DNA of 64,000 bases from Cellulosimicrobium cellulans (GCF_006539945.1 NZ_BJNZ01000001.1:1-64000); one strand, 5' to 3'. Counted from the stretch's first letter, positions 23,690 to 33,570 are shown. Notes: generated by a model not told the origin, from the sequence alone. Translations and numbers: made by a program.

Positions 23690-24934
23690 GTGACACTTCA
23701 CCACCCCACTCACAGGACCCCCGAGGTCGCGGTCGTCTACGGAACGCGGCCCGAGGCGATCAAGATGGCACCGGTCGTGCACGCCCTGCAGGCGCAGGGC
23801 GCCGTGCGACCACGCGTCATCGTCACCGGACAGCACCGCCACATGCTGGATCCCGTCAACCAGCTCTTCGGCATCGCGCCGGAGCATGATCTCGATCTCT
23901 TCCAGCCCGGAGCCTCGCTCGACCAGATCGTCGCCGGTGCGCTGAGCGGCGTCGGCCGGATCATGCGCGAGCACGACGTCCGTGCGGTGCTCGTCCAGGG
24001 GGACACCAGCACCGCGTTCGCGGGCGCGCTCGCCGGGTACCACGCCAAGGTGCCCGTGGTGCACGTCGAGGCCGGTCTTCGTACCGGGAACCTGTACTCA
24101 CCGTTCCCCGAGGAGGGAAACCGACGCCTCGTCAGCGCGATCACCGCGTTGCACTGCGCGCCCACCAGCGTCGCGGCGGCTCAGCTCCATGGCGAGGGGA
24201 TCGCGCCCGAGTCGGTCGTGACCACCGGGAACACCGTCATCGACGCGTTGATCGAGGCGGCGGGCCGGGCCCGCCCCACAGGAGACGCCGTCGTCGACGC
24301 CGCGATGGAGTCCGGCCGCCCGATCGTCGTCGCCACGGCACACCGCCGCGAGTCGTGGGACGGCGGCATCGGCGCGATCGGCTCGGCGCTCGGCCAGGTG
24401 GCCCGGAGCCGGCCAGACGTCCTCGTCGTGGTCCCGGTGCACCTGAACCCCCGGGTGCGGGAGCTCCTTCTTCCTCCGCTCGCCGGGCTCGACAACGTGC
24501 GGATCCTCGAACCGCTGTCGTACGGGCCCTTCGCCCACCTGCTCTCCAGGGCGCGCGTCGTGGTCACCGACTCCGGCGGCATCCAGGAGGAGGCACCGGC
24601 GCTCGACGTCCCCGTCCTCGTGACGAGAGACACCACGGAGCGCCCCGAGGCCATCGCGACGGGCGCAGCAGAGCTCGTCGGGACGGACCCACGACGCATC
24701 GTCGACTCGCTCGACCGGCTCCTGCGCGATGAGGTGCACCACCAGTCCATGGCGACGGCGGGGAGCCCGTTCGGGGACGGGAAGGCGTCGATCCGCGTCG
24801 CCGCCGCCGTGGCGAACCTGCTGGGGCTCGGTGGCCGGCTCCCGGAGTTCACGGGCGACGTCGAGGCAGCCGTTCAGATGCGCGCGGAGCCCTCCGTCGC
24901 GCGGGCGGACGCGGACGTTCGGACGGGGGCGTAG
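23690..24934 (+). CDS. wecB: UDP-N-acetylglucosamine 2-epimerase (non-hydrolysing)
   Basis: This 414-aa cytosolic enzyme interconverts UDP-GlcNAc and UDP-ManNAc, supplying ManNAc-type sugars for surface glycans. Family motifs are intact: GTRPEAIKMAP near the N-terminus, TGQHRHM, VQGDTST, VEAGLRTGNLYSPFPEE, TAHRRESWD, PVHLNPRVRE and TDSGGIQEEAP. The length is slightly above the usual ~375 because of a short variable C-terminal tail. The GTG start follows CGAAAGG. It lies 57 bp after the acyltransferase and 4 bp before the next acyltransferase gene, within one operon. Confidence 0.95.
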   Translation: MTLHHPTHRTPEVAVVYGTRPEAIKMAPVVHALQAQGAVRPRVIVTGQHRHMLDPVNQLFGIAPEHDLDLFQPGASLDQIVAGALSGVGRIMREHDVRAVLVQGDTSTAFAGALAGYHAKVPVVHVEAGLRTGNLYSPFPEEGNRRLVSAITALHCAPTSVAAAQLHGEGIAPESVVTTGNTVIDALIEAAGRARPTGDAVVDAAMESGRPIVVATAHRRESWDGGIGAIGSALGQVARSRPDVLVVVPVHLNPRVRELLLPPLAGLDNVRILEPLSYGPFAHLLSRARVVVTDSGGIQEEAPALDVPVLVTRDTTERPEAIATGAAELVGTDPRRIVDSLDRLLRDEVHHQSMATAGSPFGDGKASIRVAAAVANLLGLGGRLPEFTGDVEAAVQMRAEPSVARADADVRTGA

Positions 24935-24938
24935 GCCC

Positions 24939-27329
24939 GTGACGGGAGACCACCCGATCGTCGTCGCGCTCCCGACCGGCGAGCCGGACCACGACGCCTC
25001 GGACGGTGGCGCCCCGTCGCGTCAGCCGCTGATGACGCGTCGCGAGCGGCGGCTGCACCGAGAGCGACAGAGGGCGCACGAGACGGGGCCACGCCGTGGG
25101 CAGGGAGAGCTGGTCGCCCTGCCCACCGCGCACGCGGAACCCGGCGACAGCGGCTTCGCCCGCCCGGACGAGGTCGCGGTGCCGACGCGACGACCGAGCC
25201 CGTCCGAGACGGCCGTCCCGTCGTCCGGGCCCGTGTGGCACCCGACGTCGACCGTCGCTCCGGCACCTCCGGTCCTGCAGTTCGTCCCCGACGAGCCCCG
25301 AGCTGCCCCGCAGGCCGTCGTGCCTCCGGTCGTGCCCGTCGTGCCCGTCGCGTCCGCTCCCGCCGGTCCGCCGACGGCGGACGAGGCGCGCTCCGTCGAG
25401 CGTCCTGCGCCCCAGGGTCCCTCACCGTGGTTCTTCCCCGCTGTGGACGGCCTCAGGGGGATCGCGATCGCGTCCGTCCTGCTCTACCACACGAACTGGT
25501 CGCCGCGAGGACTCTTCGGTGTCGACGTCTTCTTCGTCATCTCCGGCTTCCTCATCACGCTGCTGCTGTTGCGCGAGCTCGGTCGGACGGGTCGGATCGA
25601 TCTCGGCTCGTTCTTCGCCAAGCGTGTCAAGCGGCTCGTTCCCGGTCTGCTGGTCACGCTCGCCGTCGTGCTCCTGCTCGTGTGGATCTGGGGAACGCCC
25701 CAGGAGCTCCGGGCGGCCGCCGACAAGGCGGTCTTCTCGGTGCTCCAGATCGCGAACTGGCGCCAGCTCACGTCCGGCGACGCGTACTGGGACCAGGCGG
25801 GCCAGATCAGCCCCCTGGCGCACATGTGGTCCTTGTCGATCACCGAGCAGTTCTACGTGGTCTGGCCGTTCGTGCTGCTCGGGCTGTGGTTCGTGTGCCG
25901 CCGACGGCCTCGGGCGGTCGTGGTCGCCCTGATCGGCCTCGCTCTGGCGAGCGCCGCGGTGGCGCCGCTGATGTGGGACGGGAGCAACAGCGACCGTCTC
26001 TACCTCGGGACGGAGACCCGTGCCGTCGGCTTCGTCGCCGGAGCGCTCATGGCCGCAGTCGTCTACGCGAGGACCGCGCGGCGGATCGAGAGCGGCGTGC
26101 GGGGCGAGCCCACGGCGGCTGCCCGGTTCGGGGTGACGACCGTGAGCGTCGTCAGCCTCGCGGCGGTGCTCGCCGCCTCGGTCCTGACGACCTCCTACCA
26201 CGAACCCTGGCTCTACCAGGGCGGGATCGCCGCCGTCGCACTGGCCGCAGCGGTCTTCACGGCATCGCTCTGCTCCGAGGCGAACATGCTCTCCCGCTTC
26301 TTCGCGGCACGGGCGTTCACCTCGTTCGGGCGGGTCTCGTACACGGTCTACCTCCTGCACCTTCCGGTGTACTGGTTCCTCATCGCGTCGGGGCGCGGCA
26401 TCGAGCCTCTGGGACTCTTCGTCGTCGGGGGCGGGGTGACCTGGCTCGTGGCGCTCGTGCTGCACCACGGTCTGACCGAGCGCCTCCGGCTCGCGCCCTG
26501 GCGGGTGTCGCGGGCGGTCCCCGCCCTCGGCATCGCCTGCGCCGTCGTGCTGGTCGCGGGCGTCTACGGCCCGGGGGTGAAGGACGCGCAGCTCAGCTCG
26601 ACCGATGTGCTCGTCACGGACGCGGATCGCGACTTCACGCTCGAGCCGGGGCATGCGGGAGGGCGTCCCGTCGTCCTGACCCTGGGCGACTCCCTGGCCA
26701 ACGACGTCGCGACGATGCTCGTGGAGCACGGCACCGGCTCGTTCGCGGTCGTCGACGGAGGCGTCGGCGGGTGCGGGATCTTCGAGCCCGACGGGAAGGT
26801 CCGGGCGTCGAGCGGGTACGAGTGGACGGACCAGGCGCGGTGCGCGTCGTGGCGAACGTCGTACCCGAGGCTCATCGAGTCCCATCAGCCGGACCTCGTG
26901 GTCGTCCACACGTCGTGGGACGCGGCCGAGCAGCTGCTGGGGGACCGCTGGCTCGAGCCACGTGACCGCGAGTGGGCCGACCGCTACCGGGCGCACCTGG
27001 ACCAGCTCGTCGGCTGGGTGGCCGCGAGCGCGCCCCACGCGCAGATCGTGCTCATGACGGACCGGCCGACCAACGGGATCATCTCGGACCCCGACCAGAT
27101 GCGGGCGTTCAACGACGTCATGGAGACCTATGCCGCCGAGACATCGGGCGTCCTCCTCCTCGACCTGCACGCAGCCCTGTGCCCGGACGGGACGTCGTGC
27201 CGCAGCGAGACGGAGGACGGGCAGGGCATCTACCTGGAGGACGACGTCCACCTCGCGGACGACGGCATGGAGTTCCTGGTGCCGTGGCTGGAGCGTCAGC
27301 TCGCGCAGTTCCAGAGCACGGAGGACTGA
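24939..27329 (+). CDS. OafA/YrhL-type O-acyltransferase with C-terminal SGNH domain
   Basis: This 796-aa membrane enzyme transfers acyl groups to exported polysaccharide. It begins with an unusually long Pro/Ala/Val-rich cytosolic segment of about 165 residues, followed by a ten-helix acyltransferase-3 domain (DGLRGIAIASVLLYH, GVDVFFVISGFLIT, FFAKRVKRLVP, MWSLSITEQFYVVWP). An extracellular SGNH esterase-like domain follows, with GDSLAND and the late catalytic pair in DDVHLADDG. Two-domain O-acetyltransferases of this kind modify O-antigen, peptidoglycan or exopolysaccharide. The GTG start is 4 bp after the WecB stop, implying coupling. Confidence 0.92.
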   Translation: MTGDHPIVVALPTGEPDHDASDGGAPSRQPLMTRRERRLHRERQRAHETGPRRGQGELVALPTAHAEPGDSGFARPDEVAVPTRRPSPSETAVPSSGPVWHPTSTVAPAPPVLQFVPDEPRAAPQAVVPPVVPVVPVASAPAGPPTADEARSVERPAPQGPSPWFFPAVDGLRGIAIASVLLYHTNWSPRGLFGVDVFFVISGFLITLLLLRELGRTGRIDLGSFFAKRVKRLVPGLLVTLAVVLLLVWIWGTPQELRAAADKAVFSVLQIANWRQLTSGDAYWDQAGQISPLAHMWSLSITEQFYVVWPFVLLGLWFVCRRRPRAVVVALIGLALASAAVAPLMWDGSNSDRLYLGTETRAVGFVAGALMAAVVYARTARRIESGVRGEPTAAARFGVTTVSVVSLAAVLAASVLTTSYHEPWLYQGGIAAVALAAAVFTASLCSEANMLSRFFAARAFTSFGRVSYTVYLLHLPVYWFLIASGRGIEPLGLFVVGGGVTWLVALVLHHGLTERLRLAPWRVSRAVPALGIACAVVLVAGVYGPGVKDAQLSSTDVLVTDADRDFTLEPGHAGGRPVVLTLGDSLANDVATMLVEHGTGSFAVVDGGVGGCGIFEPDGKVRASSGYEWTDQARCASWRTSYPRLIESHQPDLVVVHTSWDAAEQLLGDRWLEPRDREWADRYRAHLDQLVGWVAASAPHAQIVLMTDRPTNGIISDPDQMRAFNDVMETYAAETSGVLLLDLHAALCPDGTSCRSETEDGQGIYLEDDVHLADDGMEFLVPWLERQLAQFQSTED

Positions 27330-27377
27330 GGTGCGGACGCGACGTCATCGTCGGGGCGGCGACGGGTCCTGGACGAC

Positions 27378-29414
27378 GTGAGGACAATGAGGCGCCCCGC
27401 CGTTCGCACCGTGGGCGACGGCAGCCAGGGCCGCTCGCCGGTCCACCCGCCGAGCCGTCGGCGCCGGGGTTCGCTCCGTGCACGACTGCTCGTCGCGCTG
27501 TGGATCCCCGTACTCGTCGTCGCCTGCGGCGCGGGCTGGATCATCAAGGACCGGGCTTCGGAGCACGAGCAGTCTCGGGCGGCGGAGCACATGGTGTCGA
27601 TCGCGCCACGGCTCGTGGCGTTCGACGTCGCCCTCGAGCGGGAGTCGCGGGCCGTCCTCGAGCTCCCCGGGCCGACGGCCGAGCGGGCGCAGCACGAGAC
27701 CGACACCGCGCTCGCGGCTCTGCTGAACGACATGCGGCCCCTGGCGGACACGCTCCCCGAGGACGTCGCGCAGCACGCCGAAGGGCTGATCGCGCGAAAC
27801 GGCCCGGAGCGGCTCGACCTCCGGGAGAGGGCTGCACACGGGGACGCCGGCGCGGCAGAGCTCGCGACCGCGTACGCGCGCATGCGCCACGAGGTCGCGA
27901 CGCTCCCCGCTCTCCTCGCTCGAGGTCTCACCGACCGCGCACTGGCTCGTGAGCTGGATGCGCTCTCCGCCGTGAACGTGCTCGCCGTCGACGCGTCGAC
28001 CTGGGACCTGCTCGCACGGGCGGGCGCGGCCTCGGGCGCGCCGGACCTGCTCGCGGATGCCGCGTCCCGGACCGCCGCGCTCAGGAGCGCCCGTGCGGCG
28101 GAGCAGGCCGTGCAGGACGTCTCCGAACCGCCGGCGATCCCCGCGCTCGTCCCGTCGGAGGACGGAGGTCCAGCAGGGTACGGCGCCTACGCAGCCGGTC
28201 TCCGCGAGGCTCAGGACCACCTGGCGGACCGATCGGCTGAGGCCGCCCGTGCTGCGACCAGGGCCTCCCTGACGACCGTCGTGGCCGCCGGGCTGATCGC
28301 GCTGGTGACCGTCACAGGACTCGCGGTGGCAGCACCGACCCTCGCGCGAAGTGTGATCCGGCCGCTGGAGGAGCTCGCGGCTCGGACGGAGGAGAGCGTT
28401 GCCGCGTTGCCGATGCGGTTGCGGTGGATCGAAGAGGGCCGGACCGTGGTCGACGCCGGCCAGCAGACGTCTCCGGCGACAGGCGACGACGAGGTCGGTC
28501 GTGTCTCGCGTCGGATCGACGAGCTGGTGACGACCACCGTCGAGATGGCGACCGCCCAGGCGAGACGTCGCGCGTCGTTGAAGGAGGCGCTCTGCACCGT
28601 CGCGCAGCGTGAGTCGAGCCTCGTCCAGCGTCAGCTCGCCCTGCTCGACGAGTTCGAGCGCTACGAGGAAGATCCCGTGGTGCTCTCCCGCCTGTTCCGG
28701 CTCGACCACCTCGCGACCCAGCTCCGCCGGAGCTGCGACTCGCTGCTGGTCATCGCCGGGGCGAGGACGACCCGGCGGTCGGCCCCCCCGATGGGCCTGG
28801 TCGACGTCCTCCGGTCAGCGGCGTCCCAGGTCGAGCAGTACGCACGGGTCGACATCGTCGCGTCGTGCGAGCCGTTCGTGCAAGGACGGATGGCGGGTGA
28901 CCTCATCCACCTCTTCGCTGAGGTGCTGGACAACGCGACGACGTACTCCCAGCCCTCCACTCGCGTCGAGGTGCGGGTGGCCACGGACGGCGCCTGCGTG
29001 GTCGTCCGCGTGCGGGACCACGGCATCGGCTTCGACGGTGCCGCGCTGGAGAAGGCCCGCGCCCGGATCGCCGGGCCGGACGACGCCATGATCGATCTCG
29101 GCAAGCTCGGGCTGCTCGTCGTCGGCCGTCTCGGTGAACGGACGGGTGCCCGCACCACGATCGAGAGACCGAGCGTGGGGGAGGGGACCGTGGTCACGAC
29201 CCTCCTGCCCCCCGAGGTTCTCGACCAAGCCCACGCAGGCACGCTCTCGTTGCGGGACGTCGCGGGACCGTGGCACCAGTTCGACGAGAGCGCCGCGCGC
29301 CCCGGTGTCGTCACCCTCTACGGGCAGCGCGCGGTCGTGCCTCTCGGCGACGACCAGGACCAGAACCGCACAGCGGTCCGCCGGACGGACCTCACGGACG
29401 GGAGCACATCATGA
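27378..29414 (+). CDS. CvnA-like (nitrate-sensor-type) membrane histidine kinase
   Basis: This 678-aa sensor kinase has a membrane helix near 30-55, a helical extracellular sensor (about 55-290), a second helix near 295-320 and a HAMP-like linker. Its dimerisation region, RLDHLATQLRRSCDSLLVIAG, is followed by a HATPase_c domain with N-box HLFAEVLDNATTYS and G1 box VRDHGIGFD. This H-box type is characteristic of conservon kinases (CvnA) in Actinobacteria. Those normally precede a roadblock protein, a DUF742 protein and a small GTPase, none of which is here. Start: GTG 27378 or ATG 27387. Its stop overlaps the VOC gene by 4 bp. Confidence 0.85.
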   Translation: MRTMRRPAVRTVGDGSQGRSPVHPPSRRRRGSLRARLLVALWIPVLVVACGAGWIIKDRASEHEQSRAAEHMVSIAPRLVAFDVALERESRAVLELPGPTAERAQHETDTALAALLNDMRPLADTLPEDVAQHAEGLIARNGPERLDLRERAAHGDAGAAELATAYARMRHEVATLPALLARGLTDRALARELDALSAVNVLAVDASTWDLLARAGAASGAPDLLADAASRTAALRSARAAEQAVQDVSEPPAIPALVPSEDGGPAGYGAYAAGLREAQDHLADRSAEAARAATRASLTTVVAAGLIALVTVTGLAVAAPTLARSVIRPLEELAARTEESVAALPMRLRWIEEGRTVVDAGQQTSPATGDDEVGRVSRRIDELVTTTVEMATAQARRRASLKEALCTVAQRESSLVQRQLALLDEFERYEEDPVVLSRLFRLDHLATQLRRSCDSLLVIAGARTTRRSAPPMGLVDVLRSAASQVEQYARVDIVASCEPFVQGRMAGDLIHLFAEVLDNATTYSQPSTRVEVRVATDGACVVVRVRDHGIGFDGAALEKARARIAGPDDAMIDLGKLGLLVVGRLGERTGARTTIERPSVGEGTVVTTLLPPEVLDQAHAGTLSLRDVAGPWHQFDESAARPGVVTLYGQRAVVPLGDDQDQNRTAVRRTDLTDGSTS

Positions 29415-30283
29415 CCACGACGAGAAGAGTGCGCCGGACGGCCGGCTCGCCGCGCTGGCTCACTCTGGCGACGACCGATCCGGAGGCTGCCGCCGCGTAC
29501 TACGCGAGCCTCTTCGGCTGGCGGTTCGAGGTGACGTCGGGCCCGGCAGGGGTGACGGCGACGTGCCCCGTCGACCACGTCCGCATCGGACCGATGGACA
29601 TCGACGAGTCGGAGGGGTGGACGACGCATTTCGAGGTCACGGACCTGGCAGCGGCGGTGCAGATCATCCGGGACGCGGGGGGCTACGTCGGGCCGGTCCG
29701 GTCGGGGCACTCCGCGGAGTTCGTCCATGCGCTCGATCCGAACGGGGCAGCGCTCGCGTTGCGAGACCCTGGTCGTGGGGTGCTGAGCTCCATCCCCGGC
29801 CGGCGCCGCGCGCTCGCCTGGAGCGACCTGCACACACGAAGCTACGAACCCGCGCTCCAGTTCTACAGCAGGCTCTTCCACTACACATACCTCGCGGTCG
29901 ACAGCCCTCGAACGCCCTACAGCATGTTCCACGCGCTGGACGGCGGTGAGCTCATCGGCGGCATCCAGCTCAACACCGCGCTTCCTGAGTCCGTACCGGC
30001 GTACTGGCTCCCCTGGCTGAACGCCGCTGACGCGGACCGTGCCGTCGACCGCGCCGTCGACCTCGGCTCGACGGTGCTCACTCCCGTCACCGACGGTGTC
30101 TTCGGTCGCATGGGTATCGTGAAGAGTCCTTGGGGCGAGGTGTTCGGCGTCGTCGACGAGAGCGTGCACCGGCCCGCCGTGCCCTCGTCGCCAGGTGCCG
30201 TGGCGTTGGGCGGGGCCGGCACGCACGCGCCGACCCCGGGTGCCTCGGCCGCGATGGGCACGGACCCGACGTTCCCGTGGTGA
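29411..30283 (+). CDS. VOC (glyoxalase-fold) family protein
   Basis: This 290-aa cytosolic protein contains two vicinal-oxygen-chelate modules (about 15-120 and 135-260), each starting with a WL-TD-(E)AA-YYASLFGW or WSDLHTRSYEPALQFYSRLF pattern. Such tandem modules occur in hydroxylase, fosfomycin-resistance-like or simple binding proteins; the metal ligands are not clear enough to choose. The start overlaps the upstream kinase stop (ATGA), so it is the last gene of the glycan operon and may work with the kinase. Confidence 0.85.
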   Translation: MTTTRRVRRTAGSPRWLTLATTDPEAAAAYYASLFGWRFEVTSGPAGVTATCPVDHVRIGPMDIDESEGWTTHFEVTDLAAAVQIIRDAGGYVGPVRSGHSAEFVHALDPNGAALALRDPGRGVLSSIPGRRRALAWSDLHTRSYEPALQFYSRLFHYTYLAVDSPRTPYSMFHALDGGELIGGIQLNTALPESVPAYWLPWLNAADADRAVDRAVDLGSTVLTPVTDGVFGRMGIVKSPWGEVFGVVDESVHRPAVPSSPGAVALGGAGTHAPTPGASAAMGTDPTFPW

Positions 30284-30297
30284 GGGGGTCGCGGGGA

Positions 30298-31287
30298 TCA
30301 GTCGTCGAACACGTGGCGCTCGGTCCGGTCTCCGTCGTCGACGACGACCGTCACGGCGTGTCGCCGCCCCGGAGGGAGCGCCCTGACCGTCGCGCGCCCG
30401 CGACGGAGGGCCCCGACGAGGGTCGCGACCTCGCTCAGGATGCGCGAGTCCACCGGGGCCGCGTCGCGCCCGCGGTCGTCGAGCAGGAGGACGTCGACCC
30501 CGCGGCGTCGCGCCAGCGCGACCGCCCGAGCGACGGGCGCCACGGCCAACGTCGGTGCCCGGAGCTCGTCGCGAAGCCCCGCCTCGACCTCGCGCGCTCG
30601 CGCTCGACCGTCAGGTGAGAGACCGCCGGACTCGACGATGTCGTGAAGCAGGGGAGCCGCCCGCTCCTGGACGGCCACCAGGCGCGTCCGGCTGCGGGCT
30701 GTCGCGTCCCGCGTCACCTCGGCCTGCAGCTGTGCGCGCAGCTGTGCCGCACGGTAGGCGGTGATGCGGGACGTTGACCGGAGGAGAAGACGACGCCACA
30801 CCGTGCCGATGGCGAGCGCGATCGCCGGCTGGACGACCAGCTCGAACGCATCGGTGGCGTCGGGTCGGTGCACGACGATCCAGGTGAGCAGCCCCAGCAG
30901 CAGAGCGCCACCCCCGATCCACCCGAGAGCGACGGATCCTCGCACCATCAGGAGTGCCGCGAGGTAGGCGCCGATGTCGAGCAGCCAGGTCTCGTCGAGC
31001 TCCGCAGGAAGCGTGGGGAGCAGCAGGACGGCGTTCACCACCGGTACGGCGGCGACGATCGAGGCGCGCACGACGGGCAGGTCGTCGTCGCCCGGCGTCG
31101 TGAGGACGAGCGAGCCGACGAGGACGACCGCGAGTGCGACGACGGACTGCCACTCGCCATGGTCGCGCCAGTCCAGCGCGACGCGCACGACGCCGGTCGC
31201 CCAGACGATGACCAGGGTCGCTCGCGCAGCGCGTGTCCCGAGGCCGGAGGCAGCGCCCGCCGTTCGGGTCGGCGTCGGCGGGGGCAT
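30298..31287 (-). CDS. Membrane protein, degenerate sensor-kinase-like
   Basis: This 329-aa protein has about six N-terminal membrane helices, then a coiled-coil segment (RAAQLRAQLQAEVTRDATARSRTRLVAVQERAAPLLHDIVESGGL) resembling the dimerisation helix of NarL-type histidine kinases. No recognisable N- or G-box is left in the short C-terminal domain, so it is probably not a kinase. The ATG at 31287 overlaps the stop of the genuine kinase (ATGA). It is the third gene of a response regulator-kinase-membrane protein operon and may modulate the pair. Confidence 0.75.
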   Translation of the reverse strand: MPPPTPTRTAGAASGLGTRAARATLVIVWATGVVRVALDWRDHGEWQSVVALAVVLVGSLVLTTPGDDDLPVVRASIVAAVPVVNAVLLLPTLPAELDETWLLDIGAYLAALLMVRGSVALGWIGGGALLLGLLTWIVVHRPDATDAFELVVQPAIALAIGTVWRRLLLRSTSRITAYRAAQLRAQLQAEVTRDATARSRTRLVAVQERAAPLLHDIVESGGLSPDGRARAREVEAGLRDELRAPTLAVAPVARAVALARRRGVDVLLLDDRGRDAAPVDSRILSEVATLVGALRRGRATVRALPPGRRHAVTVVVDDGDRTERHVFDD

Positions 31288-32483
31288 CACGCGCGCCACC
31301 GGAGAGTCACACACGTGCCCTCGGACGGTGCCGACCGGATCAGTGCGGAACCGTTGGCCAGCTCCTGCATGCGCCCGACGATGCTGTGCCGGATGCCGAG
31401 CCTCTGCACGGGCACGGTGCGCGGGTCGAACCCTGGCCCGTGGTCGCGGATCTCGACGCCGACGGACTGCGCGTCGAGACGGGCGGTGACGTCGACGGCT
31501 CGAGGATCACCGGACTCAGGGTCGCGGGCGTGTCGCCTCGTGTTGCGCAGCGCCTCACCCGTCGCGGCGAGCACCGCCTCAGCCACGTCCTGTGGGACCG
31601 AGCCCGTGCCGACCTCGACGTGGAGCCGTGCGGCAGGGACGATCTCGTGGACCCGGCCGGTGATCTCCTCGGCGAGCCTTCGTACCCCGACTGGGCCGGC
31701 CTCGACGTGCTCGAGACGAGTCTCCAGGTCGAGCACACGTCGGGCGCGGGCGGCCTGCGCGACGAGTGACGGCGCGGTCGTCGGGTCGGAGCGTCCGGCG
31801 AGGGCGAGGGTCGCCAGGATCTCGTCGTGCACGATCGTGGCCGTCCTCCGGTGCTCGGCGGCGGCCACGACTGCCTCGATGCGCTGCCGTTCCTGCTCGG
31901 CGGCGGCGGCCTCGGCCGCGGCGAGACGGCTCAGCTGAGTCCTGATCGCGACGAAGATGGCGACGAAGGCCACGTTGCCGACGTGAGTCGCTACCTGCGC
32001 CCACGTCGACGTCGTGACGGGGAGGTCCGCGAGCCACAGCGTGGCGGGCACCACGAGCGGGGTGAGGAGCGCCATCCCGGAAGCCACCTGCCACGGCGCG
32101 ACGAGGAGCACGACGGTCGCGGCGTACGCCTCGACCTCCCAGATCCAGGGGAGCTGCCCGGCCGCAGCGGGAGACGTCGCCGCGGCCCAGGTGACGAGGA
32201 GAAGGAGGTAGACGGGTGGGGTGAGCGTCCACAGGACGCGCAGCGCGGGGAACGGCAGGACGTCGCCGAGGACGGCGGGGACCAGGCAGAGGGCGACGAG
32301 TGCGACGGCCGACGCGTTCCACCACGGCGCCATGAGCGCCCAGCCCTCACGCGCATGAGAGAGCGCGACGAGGACGAGAGTGGCGCCACCGAGAGCCATG
32401 AGCCAGCCGAGCTGGCGGTCGACGTGCTCGGACGGACTCGTGTCGCGACCCCAGAGCCGCTCGGTGCGTGGCCGCGTGCTCAT
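31287..32483 (-). CDS. NarL-type sensor histidine kinase
   Basis: This 398-aa kinase has about six membrane helices (25-180) and a cytosolic coiled coil. The HisKA_3-type box is VHDEIL with His219, and the HATPase_c domain has N-box ATGEALRNTRRHA and G1 box IRDHGPGFD. It should phosphorylate the LuxR-type regulator encoded immediately upstream; the two genes overlap by 4 bp (ATGA). The sensor region is all membrane-embedded with only short loops, suggesting an intramembrane or envelope-stress input. Confidence 0.92.
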   Translation of the reverse strand: MSTRPRTERLWGRDTSPSEHVDRQLGWLMALGGATLVLVALSHAREGWALMAPWWNASAVALVALCLVPAVLGDVLPFPALRVLWTLTPPVYLLLLVTWAAATSPAAAGQLPWIWEVEAYAATVVLLVAPWQVASGMALLTPLVVPATLWLADLPVTTSTWAQVATHVGNVAFVAIFVAIRTQLSRLAAAEAAAAEQERQRIEAVVAAAEHRRTATIVHDEILATLALAGRSDPTTAPSLVAQAARARRVLDLETRLEHVEAGPVGVRRLAEEITGRVHEIVPAARLHVEVGTGSVPQDVAEAVLAATGEALRNTRRHARDPESGDPRAVDVTARLDAQSVGVEIRDHGPGFDPRTVPVQRLGIRHSIVGRMQELANGSALIRSAPSEGTCVTLRWRA

Positions 32484-33166
32484 GGGAGTGGCCCGATGAT
32501 GCCGTCCTCGATCGCTCGTCGGTACAAGTCGACCTTCGTCTTGGCGGGCCGGTCGACGGAGGCGTACTTCACCCGGATCTTGCGGATGTGATCCAGCACG
32601 GTCTCGCGCGAGATGCCGAGGATGTGCGCGACGCGGTCAGCCTTCTCGCCCGAGGCGTAGAGCTCGAGGACCTGCGACTCGCGCGACGTGAGCCCGGCCT
32701 CGGGAATGGCGTCGTCACCGTCGAGGGCGGCCGCCCAGTCGGTCGAGGCGACGACCTCGCCGCGGAGGGCGGTCCGTACGGCCTCGACGAGGACCTCGGC
32801 AGGTTCCGACTTGCGGATCATGCCGACGACGTCGGCACGGGCGGCTTCGCGGACGAGGGCCGGGTCGTCACCGGAGGTGTACGCGAGTGCTCCGATCCGG
32901 GCCGACGTGAGCAACCGGACGTTCTGGTTCGGGGTCGACCCGTCGGCCAGACGAAGATCGAGCAGGACGAGGTCGAGGTCGTCCGTCGCGTTGAGCAGCG
33001 CGCGAGCTCCGCTCGCGCCGGCGACGACCCGGATGTCGGGGGTCTGGGCGAAGAGCGCCGCCACGCCGATCCTCATGGCCGCGTGGTCGTCGATGATCCC
33101 GAGCCGAGCGCCGCGCCAGTGTCCAGCAGCGTCTGCAGGGCGGGCGGGAGGTTCCTTCACGGCCAT
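32480..33166 (-). CDS. LuxR/NarL-family response regulator
   Basis: This 228-aa regulator has a receiver domain with acidic pair D26-D27, phospho-acceptor D70 (LVLLDLRLADG) and the conserved Lys in MIRKS. A GerE/LuxR helix-turn-helix follows (about 155-215; LTSRESQVLELYASGEKADRVAHILGISRETVLDHI). I chose the ATG at 33166, which has GAGGAG 5 nt upstream; the frame is open further upstream without such a site. It is the first gene of the operon. Targets are unknown, but the adjacent DUF4434 gene and surface genes are candidates. Confidence 0.92.
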   Translation of the reverse strand: MAVKEPPARPADAAGHWRGARLGIIDDHAAMRIGVAALFAQTPDIRVVAGASGARALLNATDDLDLVLLDLRLADGSTPNQNVRLLTSARIGALAYTSGDDPALVREAARADVVGMIRKSEPAEVLVEAVRTALRGEVVASTDWAAALDGDDAIPEAGLTSRESQVLELYASGEKADRVAHILGISRETVLDHIRKIRVKYASVDRPAKTKVDLYRRAIEDGIIGPLP

Positions 33167-33570
33167 CCACGCTCCTCTCGTCGGGGCCACGAGCACCAGG
33201 CCCCCAGAACAGTCACGCCGGCACGTCACATGAAGTGTTCCAGAAGAGAGGAATTCGTGCCCCCGTTTCCAGGGGTGCGACACCCGGGACCGCAAGGTCC
33301 GTGCGCGGCTGCTCGGTCAGGGCGCTGCCGTCTCGGACCGAGGGAGCCGGTGGGGCTCCCGTCGCGGGTGCGCGGGGGGGCAACCGGAGGGCGTCTCGTC
33401 GAGCCCGACGGTCGTCTCGCTCGGCACGTGTCCTGACGTGCGAGGTCGAGGTGCGTCACGGGATGCAGGCGGGCCGCGACGCCGGGGCAGGTCACCTGGG
33501 GCGAGAGGGATGGCAGGGCGTCCTGCCTCGCTCGTGCGGTCGCGAGCGCTGGAGAGTAGCGCGGAGATCG

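Noticed and set aside
33411-33440. Additional GTGTCC occurrence (33428-33433) as a further ECF promoter
   Set aside because: The position 20 bp upstream does not read GTCA, and no gene start follows at a sensible distance.
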